This document shows, one piece after another, positions 1 to 8,009 of a DNA stretch of 14,727 nucleotides (the first letter of the stretch is position 1; each line of letters begins with the position of its first letter). The notes under the pieces were generated by a model. The model worked only from the letters and a program-made list of their open reading frames with translations. It ran no database searches and was not told where the DNA came from. The stretch lies in NCBI GenBank assembly GCA_031280325.1, contig JAITGW010000037.1, forward strand, positions 1 through 14,727. Reading direction: 5' to 3'. The stretch comes from Oscillospiraceae bacterium (GTDB lineage Bacteria > Bacillota > Clostridia > Oscillospirales > Oscillospiraceae). The position numbers and the translations under genes were made by a program.

Positions 1-2
1 CG

Positions 3-896
3 CGGATTATAGACCTGCGGATTTCTCCGTTGAACGTGTCGGTACACTCCATGAGACCGGAGCTGCGGTCATTTATGCTCGGGTCGGCGCGCGGAGCTGA
101 CGGTGTTGACGCGATAGAGCGCCTTGCGAAAGCCGGGATCACGCTGAACTGTCAGATTGTTTGCTGCCCGGGGATAAACGACGGGGCGGAGCTTGAGTTT
201 TCCATGACCCGCCTTGCGCGCTTGTACCCGGGGGTGAACAGCGTTTCGATTGTTCCGGTCGGCTTGACGCGTCACCGGAGCGGGCTGTATCCGCTGACGC
301 CGTATGACAAAGCGCGTGCGGGAGAAGTCATCGGAGCGGTGGAGGCTTACGCTCAAAAATGCCTGAAAGCCTGCGGCTCACGCGTTTTTTTCTGCGCGGA
401 TGAGTTTTATATCAAGGCGGGGCGCAGCTTGCCGGAGGACGAGGAATATGAGGGATATGTCCAGCTCGAAAACGGCGTTGGCATGATGCGGCTTTTGATC
501 ACGGAATTTACAGACGAGCTTGAACATGAACGCCCGGCTTCCGGCGAGGAATTCACGCTGATAACGGGGGAGGACGCCGCGCCGTTTTTGCAGAAATTAC
601 TCTGTACATTGCGCCAAAAATGGTGTACAATAAACGGAACGGTGCGCCCTGTAAAAAACGCGTTTTTCGGTGAGAGCGTCACCGTTGCGGGTCTTGTCAC
701 CGGCGGGGATATTATGCGTGAGCTTGAGCGGGATGAGCCGCGCGGACGGCTGCTTTTGCCAAGAAATATGCTTCGCCATGGAGAGAAGGTGTTCCTTGAC
801 GACATGCGCCTGTCGGACATTGAGGCGCGCTTTGGGAAAGTGCGCATTGTGGAGCAGGACGGCGCCGATTTGCTGCGGGCAATGCTGGGCAAATAG
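3..896 (+). CDS. DUF512 / radical SAM-PDZ family protein, 5'-truncated by window
   Basis: This is the C-terminal part of a DUF512 family protein; the reading frame is already open at base 3 and the PDZ domain and the iron-sulfur CxxxCxxC loop would lie upstream of the window. The TTG at 30-32 is an internal leucine inside the conserved stretch 'SPLNVSVH', not a start. Visible landmarks are that strand, 'CCPGIND', 'VPVGLTRHR', and the DUF512 hallmark 'CADEFYIKAG' followed by 'PEDEEYEGYVQLENGVGM' (near 399-485), then the DUF512 tail ending at TAG 894-896. The family is widespread in Clostridia and usually sits next to der, as here (28 bases apart). Its biochemical role is not established; radical SAM chemistry is inferred from the family, and the cluster-binding residues cannot be checked here. 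Confidence 0.9.
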   Translation, partial: RIIDLRISPLNVSVHSMRPELRSFMLGSARGADGVDAIERLAKAGITLNCQIVCCPGINDGAELEFSMTRLARLYPGVNSVSIVPVGLTRHRSGLYPLTPYDKARAGEVIGAVEAYAQKCLKACGSRVFFCADEFYIKAGRSLPEDEEYEGYVQLENGVGMMRLLITEFTDELEHERPASGEEFTLITGEDAAPFLQKLLCTLRQKWCTINGTVRPVKNAFFGESVTVAGLVTGGDIMRELERDEPRGRLLLPRNMLRHGEKVFLDDMRLSDIEARFGKVRIVEQDGADLLRAMLGK

Positions 897-924
897 CGCC
901 CGAATATTGATAAACGAGGTAATC

Positions 925-2247
925 ATGCCAAAACCCTTAATCGCGATTGTCGGACGGCCGAACGTCGGAAAGTCCAAGCTGTTCAATAAAATAATCGGCA
1001 AGCGCCTGTCAATTGTCGAGGACACGCCGGGTGTCACGCGCGACCGGATTTACGGCAGCGCGGACTGGCGAGGGCGTATCTTTGACATTGTTGACACCGG
1101 CGGGATTGAGCCGGCTGCCGACAGCGAGATACTGCTGTTCATGCGGGAGCAGGCGCTGCTTGCGATCGACATGGCGGACGTTATCGCGCTGGTGTGCGAT
1201 ATTTCGACGGGCGTCACCGCGGCAGACGAGCAAATTGCCGCGCTGCTGTTGCGCTCAGCTAAGCCCGTCGTTCTTGCGGTGAACAAAATGGACTCTGTCG
1301 GCAGGGTGAACCCCGACATTTACGAGTTCTATTCGCTTGGACTCGGCGACCCGATCGCGGTTTCGGCGGAGCATGGTCATGGCACGGGGGATCTGCTCGA
1401 CGCGTGTTTGGCGCATTTTCCAAAGGAAATTGCCGAAAACGAGGAGAACGACAGCGTTTCCGTCGCGATAATCGGCAAGCCGAACGCCGGGAAGTCATCA
1501 TTGCTCAACAATATTCTCGGCGAAAAGCGTGTCATTGTAAGCGACGTTGCGGGAACAACGCGGGATGCGATTGACGCTGAATTTGAAAACGACACCGGGA
1601 AATACCGCTTTATCGACACTGCGGGGATACGGCGCAAAGCCCGGATTGACGATCGAATCGAAAAATTTTCCGTTATGCGCGCGCAGATGAGCATTGAGCG
1701 CAGCGATGTGTGCCTCATCATGATCGACGCTCAGCAGGGTGTGACGGAGCAGGACACAAAGATCGCGGGCCTTGCGCATGAAGCCGGCAAGGCGAGCATA
1801 GTTGTCATAAACAAATGGGATATCATTGTGAAAGATGACAAGACAATGGAACGCTTCCGGCAGACGGTGTACCGCGAGCTTGCATACATGACATACGCGC
1901 CGATTCTGTTTATCTCCGCAAAGACCGGACAGCGGGTAGAGCGCCTTTTTGAGCTGATACAGTACGTGAGCGCGCAGTCGTCCTTGCGCGTCACAACGGG
2001 AATGCTTAATTCCGTCCTCGCGGACGCCGTGGCGCGCGTCCAGCCGCCGACGGACAAGGGGAGGCGCCTCAAAATCTATTATATGACGCAGATCGGGGTT
2101 CGCCCGCCGACGTTTGTGGCGTTCTGCAACGATCATGAGCTTTTCCATTTTTCATACCAGCGCTATCTTGAGAACCGCATACGCGCTGCGTTCGGGCTTG
2201 AGGGAACGCCTGTGAAATTCATTGTCCGTCGGCGCGGCGAGGAATAG
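925..2247 (+). CDS. der: Ribosome biogenesis GTPase Der (EngA)
   Basis: Der is a cytoplasmic GTPase needed for maturation of the 50S ribosomal subunit. The 440-residue product matches the usual 435-440 residues and shows two consecutive G domains plus a C-terminal KH-like domain. Domain 1 has the P-loop GRPNVGKS (residues 10-17), 'TPGVTRD', DTGG, NKMD and 'SAEHG'. Domain 2 has GKPNAGKSS, 'VAGTTRDAID', DTAG, NKWD and 'SAKTGQ'. The KH part ends 'VKFIVRRRGEE'. The ATG at 925 is chosen because it is preceded by GAGGT and puts the P-loop at the usual distance; the open frame upstream of it lies inside the DUF512 gene and is not conserved. One odd residue: Lys18 follows the P-loop serine where Thr is usual. 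The gene lies in a co-directional block with plsY and gpsA. Confidence 0.97.
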   Translation: MPKPLIAIVGRPNVGKSKLFNKIIGKRLSIVEDTPGVTRDRIYGSADWRGRIFDIVDTGGIEPAADSEILLFMREQALLAIDMADVIALVCDISTGVTAADEQIAALLLRSAKPVVLAVNKMDSVGRVNPDIYEFYSLGLGDPIAVSAEHGHGTGDLLDACLAHFPKEIAENEENDSVSVAIIGKPNAGKSSLLNNILGEKRVIVSDVAGTTRDAIDAEFENDTGKYRFIDTAGIRRKARIDDRIEKFSVMRAQMSIERSDVCLIMIDAQQGVTEQDTKIAGLAHEAGKASIVVINKWDIIVKDDKTMERFRQTVYRELAYMTYAPILFISAKTGQRVERLFELIQYVSAQSSLRVTTGMLNSVLADAVARVQPPTDKGRRLKIYYMTQIGVRPPTFVAFCNDHELFHFSYQRYLENRIRAAFGLEGTPVKFIVRRRGEE

Positions 2248-2322
2248 CGCAGTCATGCGCGCGGGTGCGCGCGTATAATACCGTATTACCGTATTTCACT
2301 AATCCAGCGAAGAGGTGTAATT
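2248..2322 (+). other. der-plsY intergenic segment with GC hairpin, TATAAT and 8-base tandem repeat
   Basis: This 75-base gap contains GCGCGC (2257-2262) facing GCGCGC (2267-2272) over a GGGT loop, directly followed by TATAAT at 2274-2279 and then CCGTATT(A/T) twice in tandem (2281-2296). The hairpin lacks a T-run, so it is not a clear terminator. The TATAAT has no convincing -35 hexamer at 16-18 bases upstream, so a promoter for plsY-gpsA is only possible, not shown. Confidence 0.4.
2311..2317 (+). promoter_or_regulatory. Ribosome binding site deciding the plsY TTG start
   Basis: AGAGGTG lies five bases before the TTG at 2323. No ATG or GTG near the N-terminus has an equally good site, so translation from TTG is the best reading. 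Confidence 0.6.
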
Positions 2323-2946
2323 TTGCGACTGTTTATAGTTTCTGTAATTATAGCCGTGACCGCCTATGTCGTCGGCGGCGTGAACGGCGCGATCACCGCG
2401 TCAACGCGTTTTTATAAGCGCGATATACGCAAATTTGGGAGCGGGAATCCGGGGCTTACAAACTTTTACCGCGTTTTCGGCAAGGCGGGCGTCACGCTCG
2501 TCGTTCTGATCGACGTTGCGAAAACCGTTCTGCCGGTGTTTTTCGGCGGATTTCTCACGCGCGGCGGCGCCGGCTGGGTGTACGGGGCAAGCCTTGCGGG
2601 TGTGTTCGTTATCCTCGGACACTGCTATCCGGTGTTCTATCATTTCCGCGGAGGAAAGGGCGTCATGGCAATCGGCGCGATAATCTGGATACTTGACTGG
2701 CGCGTCGGTCTGTGTGCCTGGCTGATATTCGGGACGATTGTCGCGGTCACGCGGTATGTGTCGCTCGGGGCGATTGTTGGCTCGATTTCCGTACCGGTCA
2801 GCATGGCCGTATTTCGCGCCGGGCGCGGGCGGGATGTTGCGGTTATGTCGGTCGGCGCGCTCATCGTTGTGCTGCGGCACGGAGCGAATATAAAGCGCCT
2901 GATTGCGGGGGCAGAGAATAAGCTGAGCTTTGGAAAGCGCAAATAA
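2323..2946 (+). CDS. plsY: Acyl-phosphate:glycerol-3-phosphate acyltransferase PlsY
   Basis: PlsY is an integral membrane enzyme that transfers the acyl group of acyl-phosphate to sn-glycerol-3-phosphate, giving lysophosphatidate. The 207-residue product is of normal length and strongly hydrophobic, with several membrane segments. The three family motifs are present: 'GSGNPGLTNFYR' (residues 39-50), 'GHCYPVFYHFRGGKGV' (99-114), and a C-terminal 'NIKRLIAGAENK'. The GLTN form of motif 1, rather than GATN, is common in clostridial members. Translation starts at TTG, supported by AGAGGTG five bases upstream and by an N-terminal hydrophobic helix beginning at once. It lies between der and gpsA; the next gene makes its acceptor substrate, so the two probably act in sequence. 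Confidence 0.95.
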   Translation: MRLFIVSVIIAVTAYVVGGVNGAITASTRFYKRDIRKFGSGNPGLTNFYRVFGKAGVTLVVLIDVAKTVLPVFFGGFLTRGGAGWVYGASLAGVFVILGHCYPVFYHFRGGKGVMAIGAIIWILDWRVGLCAWLIFGTIVAVTRYVSLGAIVGSISVPVSMAVFRAGRGRDVAVMSVGALIVVLRHGANIKRLIAGAENKLSFGKRK

Positions 2947-3027
2947 TATCTGCGTAACGCAATGAGCTGCGCCTGAGCGGCAATACGCGCGCCACATGCG
3001 CCGGAAATTTATGCAAAACTCTACTTG

Positions 3028-3033
3028 CGGAGG
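3028..3033 (+). promoter_or_regulatory. Ribosome binding site of gpsA
   Basis: CGGAGG precedes the ATG at 3045 by about 11 bases. It is a strong Shine-Dalgarno with a slightly long spacer. The rest of the 98-base plsY-gpsA gap (2947-3044) shows no clear promoter or terminator. Confidence 0.55.
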
Positions 3034-3044
3034 AATCTAATCGA

Positions 3045-4043
3045 ATGAACATATCTATATTCGGAAGCGGCGGCTGGGGTACGGCAATCTCGCTTTTACT
3101 GTCGGATAACGGGCACCGGGTTACGCTCTGGTCAAAATTCCCGGAAGAGGCGTGCGCGCTGTCCGAAACGCGCGCGACACCGCTGCTCGGCGGGATAATC
3201 CTGCCGCAGAGCGTTGCGATAACGTCTGACATTGCGGACGCGTGTCACGGCGCGCGCCTTGCGGTTATCGCCACGCCGAGCCACGCCGTGCGAGAGACGG
3301 CGCGGGAGATGAGCGCCTTTCTTGCGCCGGGAACTGTCGTCGTCTGCGTCTCAAAGGGTATCGACGAGCGGGATTTGAAGCTGTTTTCCCAGGTTTTGAG
3401 CGAGATTTTCGGTGAGGAACGCCGGATTGTTACGCTGTCCGGCCCCTCTCACGCGGAGGAGGTTGCGCGCCGGATTCCGACGGGGTGTGTCGCGGCGTCG
3501 CGTGACGAAAACGCCGCGCTTCTTGTGCAGGACGCATTTATGAACGAGAATTTCCGCGTGTACACAAGCAGTGACGTTATCGGTGTCGAGCTTGGCGCGG
3601 CGCTGAAAAATGTTATCGCCTTGTGCGCAGGCACGTGCGATGGCTTGGGCTTTGGCGACAATACTATTGCCATGCTGGCAACGCGCGGGCTGGAGGAAAT
3701 CGCCCGCCTCGCAGTGGCAATGGGCGGACGCAAGGAGACAATAGCGGGACTTGCGGGGCTTGGCGATCTGATCGTCACCTGTACCTCGCGGCACTCTCGA
3801 AACCGCCGCGCGGGCGTGTTCATTGGGCAGGGCATGGATACGCAGTCTGCGATGAAGGCTGTCGGCGCGACTGTGGAGGGATATTACGCCGCGCTTGCCG
3901 CGAAGAATTTATCCGATAAGCTCAGCGTCGAAATGCCGATCTGCCGGGCGGCATACAGCGTTTTATATGAGAGCAAACCTCCGCGCGAAGCGATACGCGA
4001 GCTTATGAATCGCGCAAAGCGAAGCGAGAGTGATATATTGTAG
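3045..4043 (+). CDS. gpsA: NAD(P)-dependent glycerol-3-phosphate dehydrogenase
   Basis: GpsA reduces dihydroxyacetone phosphate to sn-glycerol-3-phosphate in the cytoplasm, the precursor for phospholipids. The 332-residue product has the N-terminal Rossmann motif 'GSGGWGTA' (residues 7-14), 'VSKGI' with Lys104, 'LSGPSHAEEV' (131-140), the catalytic Lys188 in 'LGAALKNVIA', 'GLGFGDN' (200-206), 'AGLGDLIVTCTS' (237-248) with Asp241, and 'SRNRR'. Length and motif spacing match the family, and no key residue is missing. The gene is the last of the plus-strand block. In spore-forming Bacillota spoIVA is commonly found a short way downstream of gpsA; here a terminator and a convergent ATPase operon follow instead. 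Confidence 0.97.
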   Translation: MNISIFGSGGWGTAISLLLSDNGHRVTLWSKFPEEACALSETRATPLLGGIILPQSVAITSDIADACHGARLAVIATPSHAVRETAREMSAFLAPGTVVVCVSKGIDERDLKLFSQVLSEIFGEERRIVTLSGPSHAEEVARRIPTGCVAASRDENAALLVQDAFMNENFRVYTSSDVIGVELGAALKNVIALCAGTCDGLGFGDNTIAMLATRGLEEIARLAVAMGGRKETIAGLAGLGDLIVTCTSRHSRNRRAGVFIGQGMDTQSAMKAVGATVEGYYAALAAKNLSDKLSVEMPICRAAYSVLYESKPPREAIRELMNRAKRSESDIL

Positions 4044-4065
4044 GAAAAACGTCTCAGAAAAACGG

Positions 4066-4092
4066 ACAGCGGCTCAAAAAAGCCGCTGTTTT
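4066..4092. terminator. Bidirectional intrinsic terminator between gpsA and ATPase subunit D
   Basis: ACAGCGGCT (4066-4074) pairs with AGCCGCTGT (4081-4089), giving nine base pairs over a CAAAAA loop. On the plus strand the stem runs into TTTT (4089-4092), suitable to stop gpsA transcription. On the minus strand it is followed by CCGTTTTT, so it could also end the ATPase operon, whose last stop codon is about 40 bases upstream. Confidence 0.8.
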
Positions 4093-4101
4093 CGGTTGCG
4101 C

Positions 4102-4136
4102 ACGTATTTATTGATAGGGGTACGTATTTATTGATA
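4102..4136. repeat. 15-base direct repeat across the 3' end of ATPase subunit D
   Basis: ACGTATTTATTGATA occurs at 4102-4116 and exactly again at 4122-4136, separated by GGGGT. The second copy covers the last codons and stop of the minus-strand subunit D gene, and the first lies just beyond it. The 20-base period suggests a small tandem duplication. It is AT-rich in an otherwise GC-rich region. Confidence 0.85.
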
Positions 4137-4778
4137 ATTGTGTGACTGCTCAAGCACCATGTCCTTGACTTTCATGAGCCGCACCTTTGTAGAGCGGTCG
4201 TTTTCCTCAAGCTTCATCGTGATATATTTGATGTTTGTCTGCATTTCCGGGATCATGACGTATTCAAGCGCGTTGACGCGGCGGCGGGTACGCTCGATCT
4301 CATCCGCCAGAAGCTGCGTGGTTTTTTCGGCTTCCGCCAGCGAGAGCATATCTGAAAACACAGAGGAGAGCGCGATTATCGCGTCGTCCAGCTCGCCGGA
4401 GGTCTGTGCAAAGCCATACGGGAAGATGTCGCCGCGCGCCGCGCCGCTTGTGCGGAAGTCAAATTTCGGTACGCGCACGGACATGATGTTGCGCGTGGAG
4501 ACAGAAAGCTCAACGCGCTGACGCGGATAGAGCAGCGCCTGCTCCATCTGATCCGTACTCATCACCGCGGAGGCCAGGCTGAGCGAGCGCCCGACGCCAT
4601 CAAGTCCCGCGTCAACCTTGGAGCGCAGCGACTGGGTACGGCGGACAACCTCTAAAAACTGACGCATAAGCTCGTCGCGCTTATCCTTGAGGAGCTTGTG
4701 ACCGCGCACGGCGGTTTTCAGACGAGCTTTAAGGCGCGTCAGCTCCATGCGGGTGGGCGTAATGGTTTTTTGTGCCAT
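4128..4778 (-). CDS. ntpD: V/A-type ATPase subunit D (central shaft)
   Basis: Subunit D forms the long antiparallel coiled-coil axle that rotates inside the A3B3 head. The 216-residue product begins '[19 protein letters not shown]', followed by 'GHKLLKDKRDELMRQFL', the family's N-terminal helix, and its C-terminal half contains the returning helix 'LADEIERTRRRVNALEYVMIP'. Its length is normal. The ATG shares one base with the TAA of subunit B (TAATG), and GAGGA lies about nine bases upstream. It is the last gene of the operon; the E. hirae ntpH and ntpJ genes that follow ntpD there are absent. The extreme C-terminus lies in a 15-base direct repeat. Confidence 0.95.
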   Translation of the reverse strand: MAQKTITPTRMELTRLKARLKTAVRGHKLLKDKRDELMRQFLEVVRRTQSLRSKVDAGLDGVGRSLSLASAVMSTDQMEQALLYPRQRVELSVSTRNIMSVRVPKFDFRTSGAARGDIFPYGFAQTSGELDDAIIALSSVFSDMLSLAEAEKTTQLLADEIERTRRRVNALEYVMIPEMQTNIKYITMKLEENDRSTKVRLMKVKDMVLEQSHNYQ

Positions 4779-6160
4779 TATTTGCGATCCTCGGGCAGAT
4801 ATTTTTCGATCAAATCCGTTTTAATGCGCTTCAGCTCTGATTTTGGCAGGATCGACAGAAGCTGCCAGCCGATGTCCAGCGTCTGGACGATGGAGCGGTT
4901 CTCATCGAAGCCCTGCGATACATAGCGCCGCTCAAACTCCTCCGCGAATTTTGCGAGCAGCAGATCGATCGGCGTGAGCGCCGATTCTCCGAGAATTGTC
5001 ATCAGCTCCTTCGCTTCCTTGCCGGAGGAATATGCGGCAAAGAGCTGATTCATCGTACCGGAATGATCCTCACGCGTCTTGCCGGCGCCGATGCCCTTAT
5101 CCTTGAGGCGCGAGAGCGACGGCAAAACATCCACCGGGGGGGCGATTCCGCGTCTGTGAAGCTCCCGCGATAGGATAATTTGCCCTTCTGTGATGTAACC
5201 CGTAAGGTCGGGGATTGGGTGGGTTTTATCATCCTCCGGCATCGTGAGAATAGGGATCATCGTGATGGAGCCGCTTTTGCCGATGCGCCTCCCGGCGCGC
5301 TCATACATCGTGGCAAGGTCAGTGTACAGGTATCCGGGATAGCCGCGGCGGCCGGGGACCTCCTTGCGGGCAGCGGAAACCTCGCGCAGCGCCTCCGCAT
5401 AGTTTGTGATGTCCGTAAGAATGACGAGAACGTGCATGTCCTTTTCGAACGCGAGATATTCGGCGGCGGACAGCGCCATGCGCGGCGTTGCGATACGCTC
5501 CACCGCGGGGTCGGACGCAAGATTTGAGAAGATTACGCTTCTGTCAATCGCGCCGGTGCGGTTGAATTCGCGGACGAAATACTCCGACTCTTCAAACGTG
5601 ATACCGATCGCGGCGAACACCACGGCGAAGTTCGACGAATCGTCGCCGAGAACCTTGGCCTGGCGCGCGATCTGCGCGGCAAGCTGCGCGTGCGGCAGAC
5701 CGGAGCCGGAGAAAATCGGAAGCTTTTGTCCGCGCACAAGGGTGTTCAGTCCGTCAATCGCGGAGATTCCCGTCTGGATGAACTCGTTCGGATAGTCCCG
5801 CGCTGCGGGATTCATGGGCAGACCGTTGATGTCAAGCCGCGCTTCAGCCAGAAGCTCCGGCCCGCCGTCAATCGGACGGCCCATGCCGTTAAATACGCGC
5901 CCGAGCATACCTGAGGAAACGGGCAGCTCCAGCGGATGTCCAAGGAAGCGAACCTTTGACTGTGACAGATTAATTCCGGAAGCGGACTCAAACAGCTGCA
6001 CGACGGCGTTCGCGCCGTCAACTTCAAGCACGCGGCAGCGGCGAATGCCCCCGCCCGGCAGCTCGATCTCCGCCATCTCGTCATATGCTACGCCGTCCAC
6101 GCCGCGCACGATCATAAGCGGGCTGACGATTTCGGAAATTGTACGGTATTCACGGATCAT
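4778..6160 (-). CDS. ntpB: V/A-type ATPase subunit B (non-catalytic head subunit)
   Basis: Subunit B alternates with A in the cytoplasmic A3B3 hexamer and does not itself hydrolyse ATP. The 460-residue product shows '[18 protein letters not shown]' (84-101), '[19 protein letters not shown]' (127-145), and '[18 protein letters not shown]' (150-167). The last takes the place of a P-loop and lacks the GKT, as expected for B. Also present are '[19 protein letters not shown]' (270-288) and '[13 protein letters not shown]', in which Arg351 corresponds to the arginine finger Arg350 of E. hirae NtpB. The ATG overlaps the subunit A stop as ATGA, and GGAGGTGA (6167-6174) is an excellent ribosome binding site. 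It overlaps D by one base downstream, which fits translational coupling of A, B and D. Confidence 0.97.
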   Translation of the reverse strand: MIREYRTISEIVSPLMIVRGVDGVAYDEMAEIELPGGGIRRCRVLEVDGANAVVQLFESASGINLSQSKVRFLGHPLELPVSSGMLGRVFNGMGRPIDGGPELLAEARLDINGLPMNPAARDYPNEFIQTGISAIDGLNTLVRGQKLPIFSGSGLPHAQLAAQIARQAKVLGDDSSNFAVVFAAIGITFEESEYFVREFNRTGAIDRSVIFSNLASDPAVERIATPRMALSAAEYLAFEKDMHVLVILTDITNYAEALREVSAARKEVPGRRGYPGYLYTDLATMYERAGRRIGKSGSITMIPILTMPEDDKTHPIPDLTGYITEGQIILSRELHRRGIAPPVDVLPSLSRLKDKGIGAGKTREDHSGTMNQLFAAYSSGKEAKELMTILGESALTPIDLLLAKFAEEFERRYVSQGFDENRSIVQTLDIGWQLLSILPKSELKRIKTDLIEKYLPEDRK

Positions 6161-7929
6161 TTCAGTTCACCTCCGGCGATAATATCATCGATTTGATACT
6201 TCATATTGCGGATGATTTCCGCGTATTCTTCCTTGAATTCGTCCGGAAGGGAGGATTTTGCGCGCCCAATTTGCGCGCGAGCTTCGATTGCAAACAGCGC
6301 GTCAACGTCGCTGACGCCGGCAGAAATCGCGTCAGAGCACATATCGGAATAGGAGAGAATAAGCCGGAGCAGGTGCGCCTGTTTTTCATAAGAGGAATAG
6401 CTGTCCAGATCGTCAAACGCGTTCTGCTGCAGGAAATCCTCGCGGATCATTTTTGCGGTTTCAAGCGTGAGGCGGTCAGGAGCGCTCAGCGCGTCCGCGC
6501 CGACGAGCTTGACGATCTCCGACAGCGCCGATTCCTCCTGCAATATCGCCATGGCGCGCGTGCGATCATGCATGAAGACCGCGCCGTATTCCTTGTCGTA
6601 CCAAGGCTTAAGCGTGTCAAGATACAGCGAATAGCTCGACAGCCAATTGATCGCCGGAAAGTGACGCGCGTATGCCAGCGACGAATCAAGCCCCCAGAAC
6701 ACCTTGACGATACGCATCGTCGCCTGGGAGACAGGCTCCGACGTGTCGCCGCCGGGGGGGGAAACCGCGCCGATCGCCGTGAGGCTCCCGCGCCGCGCGT
6801 CTGATCCCAGGCATTCAATGCTGCCCGCACGCTCGTAAAACTGAGCCAGGCGGCTGGAGAGATACGCGGGGTACCCTTCTTCCCCGGGCATTTCCTCAAG
6901 GCGGCCGGACATTTCGCGAAGCGCCTCCGCCCAGCGGGAGGTAGAGTCCGCTATGACGGCAACGTCATAGCCCATGTCGCGGAAATACTCCGCAATCGTT
7001 ATACCCGTGTAAATCGACGCTTCGCGCGCCGCGACGGGCATGTCGGACGTGTTTGCGATAAGCACCGTGCGCTTCATGAGAGGCTCGCCCGTTTTCGGGT
7101 CGCGAAGCTCCGGGAATTCCATGAGAACGTCCGTCATCTCGTTGCCGCGTTCTCCGCAGCCGATATATACGACGATATCAACGTCGCTCCACTTGGCAAG
7201 CTGATGCTGAACGACCGTTTTTCCGCTTCCGAACGGACCGGGGACGGCGGCGGTGCCGCCCTTGGCAAGAGGGAAGAGCGTGTCGATGACGCGCTGACCG
7301 GAGCAGAGCGGCTTTTCGGGCATAAATTTTTTCGTGAAAGGACGCCCGACGCGCACAGGCCATTTATGCATGAGCCGCAGCGGAATATCCTCGCCCGAGG
7401 CGGTTTTGACCGAGCCGATAACGTCCTCTACGGTATAGTTGCCGCCCTCGAGAGAGGTGAGTATGCCGGAAACGCCGGGCGGAACCATAATTCTGTGCGC
7501 CACAGCGGCGGTTTCCTCCACAGTGCCGAGAATATCCCCGCCGGTGACGGCGGCGCCGACGATGGCAGTGGGGAAGAAGCGCCAGCGCTTTTCGCGGTCA
7601 AGCGCCGGAACGTCGATACCGCGCGCGATTGTCGAGCCGGATAAAGCGCGGACAGCAAGCAGCGGGCGCTGAATTCCGTCGTAAATATTCTCAAGCAGAC
7701 CGGGTCCAAGCTCGACAGACAAAGGGGTTCCCGTCGTAACAACGTCTGCCCCGGGTCCCAGACCGCTCGTCTCCTCGTAAACCTGAATTGCGGCGCTGCC
7801 GCCGGTCATGGTCAAAACCTCGCCGATAAGTCCCTGAGAGCCGACGCGCACAACGTCGGAAATGCTTGCGTCGGAAAGCCCGTCGGCAACGACAAGAGGT
7901 CCCGAGACCTTGACAATTTTTCCGCTCAT
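6157..7929 (-). CDS. ntpA: V/A-type ATPase subunit A (catalytic)
   Basis: Subunit A carries the ATP hydrolysing (or synthesising) sites of the rotary ATPase. The 590-residue product has the P-loop GPFGSGKT (231-238; Lys237 and Thr238), the catalytic 'GCGERGNE' (258-264; Glu260 and Arg261), and the Walker B strand '[14 protein letters not shown]' with Asp328. These positions are one lower than Lys238, Thr239, Glu261 and Arg262 of E. hirae NtpA. The N-terminal barrel '[16 protein letters not shown]' and the A-specific insert '[18 protein letters not shown]' rule out an F-type or B subunit. The ATG has AAAGGA eight bases upstream. Unlike the tightly packed rest of the operon, A is separated from the preceding open frame by 80 bases. 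Confidence 0.98.
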   Translation of the reverse strand: MSGKIVKVSGPLVVADGLSDASISDVVRVGSQGLIGEVLTMTGGSAAIQVYEETSGLGPGADVVTTGTPLSVELGPGLLENIYDGIQRPLLAVRALSGSTIARGIDVPALDREKRWRFFPTAIVGAAVTGGDILGTVEETAAVAHRIMVPPGVSGILTSLEGGNYTVEDVIGSVKTASGEDIPLRLMHKWPVRVGRPFTKKFMPEKPLCSGQRVIDTLFPLAKGGTAAVPGPFGSGKTVVQHQLAKWSDVDIVVYIGCGERGNEMTDVLMEFPELRDPKTGEPLMKRTVLIANTSDMPVAAREASIYTGITIAEYFRDMGYDVAVIADSTSRWAEALREMSGRLEEMPGEEGYPAYLSSRLAQFYERAGSIECLGSDARRGSLTAIGAVSPPGGDTSEPVSQATMRIVKVFWGLDSSLAYARHFPAINWLSSYSLYLDTLKPWYDKEYGAVFMHDRTRAMAILQEESALSEIVKLVGADALSAPDRLTLETAKMIREDFLQQNAFDDLDSYSSYEKQAHLLRLILSYSDMCSDAISAGVSDVDALFAIEARAQIGRAKSSLPDEFKEEYAEIIRNMKYQIDDIIAGGELK

Positions 7930-8009
7930 TTAATCAATCCTTTCAGATATTCGAAGCGCGCTCGGCGCGTATATTAACGGCCGTGCAGCCATATTTCTAA
8001 TCGTTTAAG
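7930..8009 (-). other. 80-base gap before ATPase subunit A
   Basis: This is the longest internal gap of the ATPase operon. It holds the AAAGGA ribosome binding site of subunit A (7938-7943) and short GC-rich self-complementary pieces. I see no convincing promoter or terminator; a TTAGAA/TTAATA pair with a 17-base spacer is too weak to call. Confidence 0.4.

Noticed and set aside
670..924. Open frame extending der 85 codons upstream
   Set aside because: It lies in a shifted frame inside the DUF512 gene, is arginine/cysteine-rich and not like Der; the ATG at 925 gives the family length and has a ribosome binding site.
7940..8005. Possible internal promoter before subunit A (TTAGAA, 17 bases, TTAATA)
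   Set aside because: Both hexamers are poor matches and the operon already has a strong promoter.
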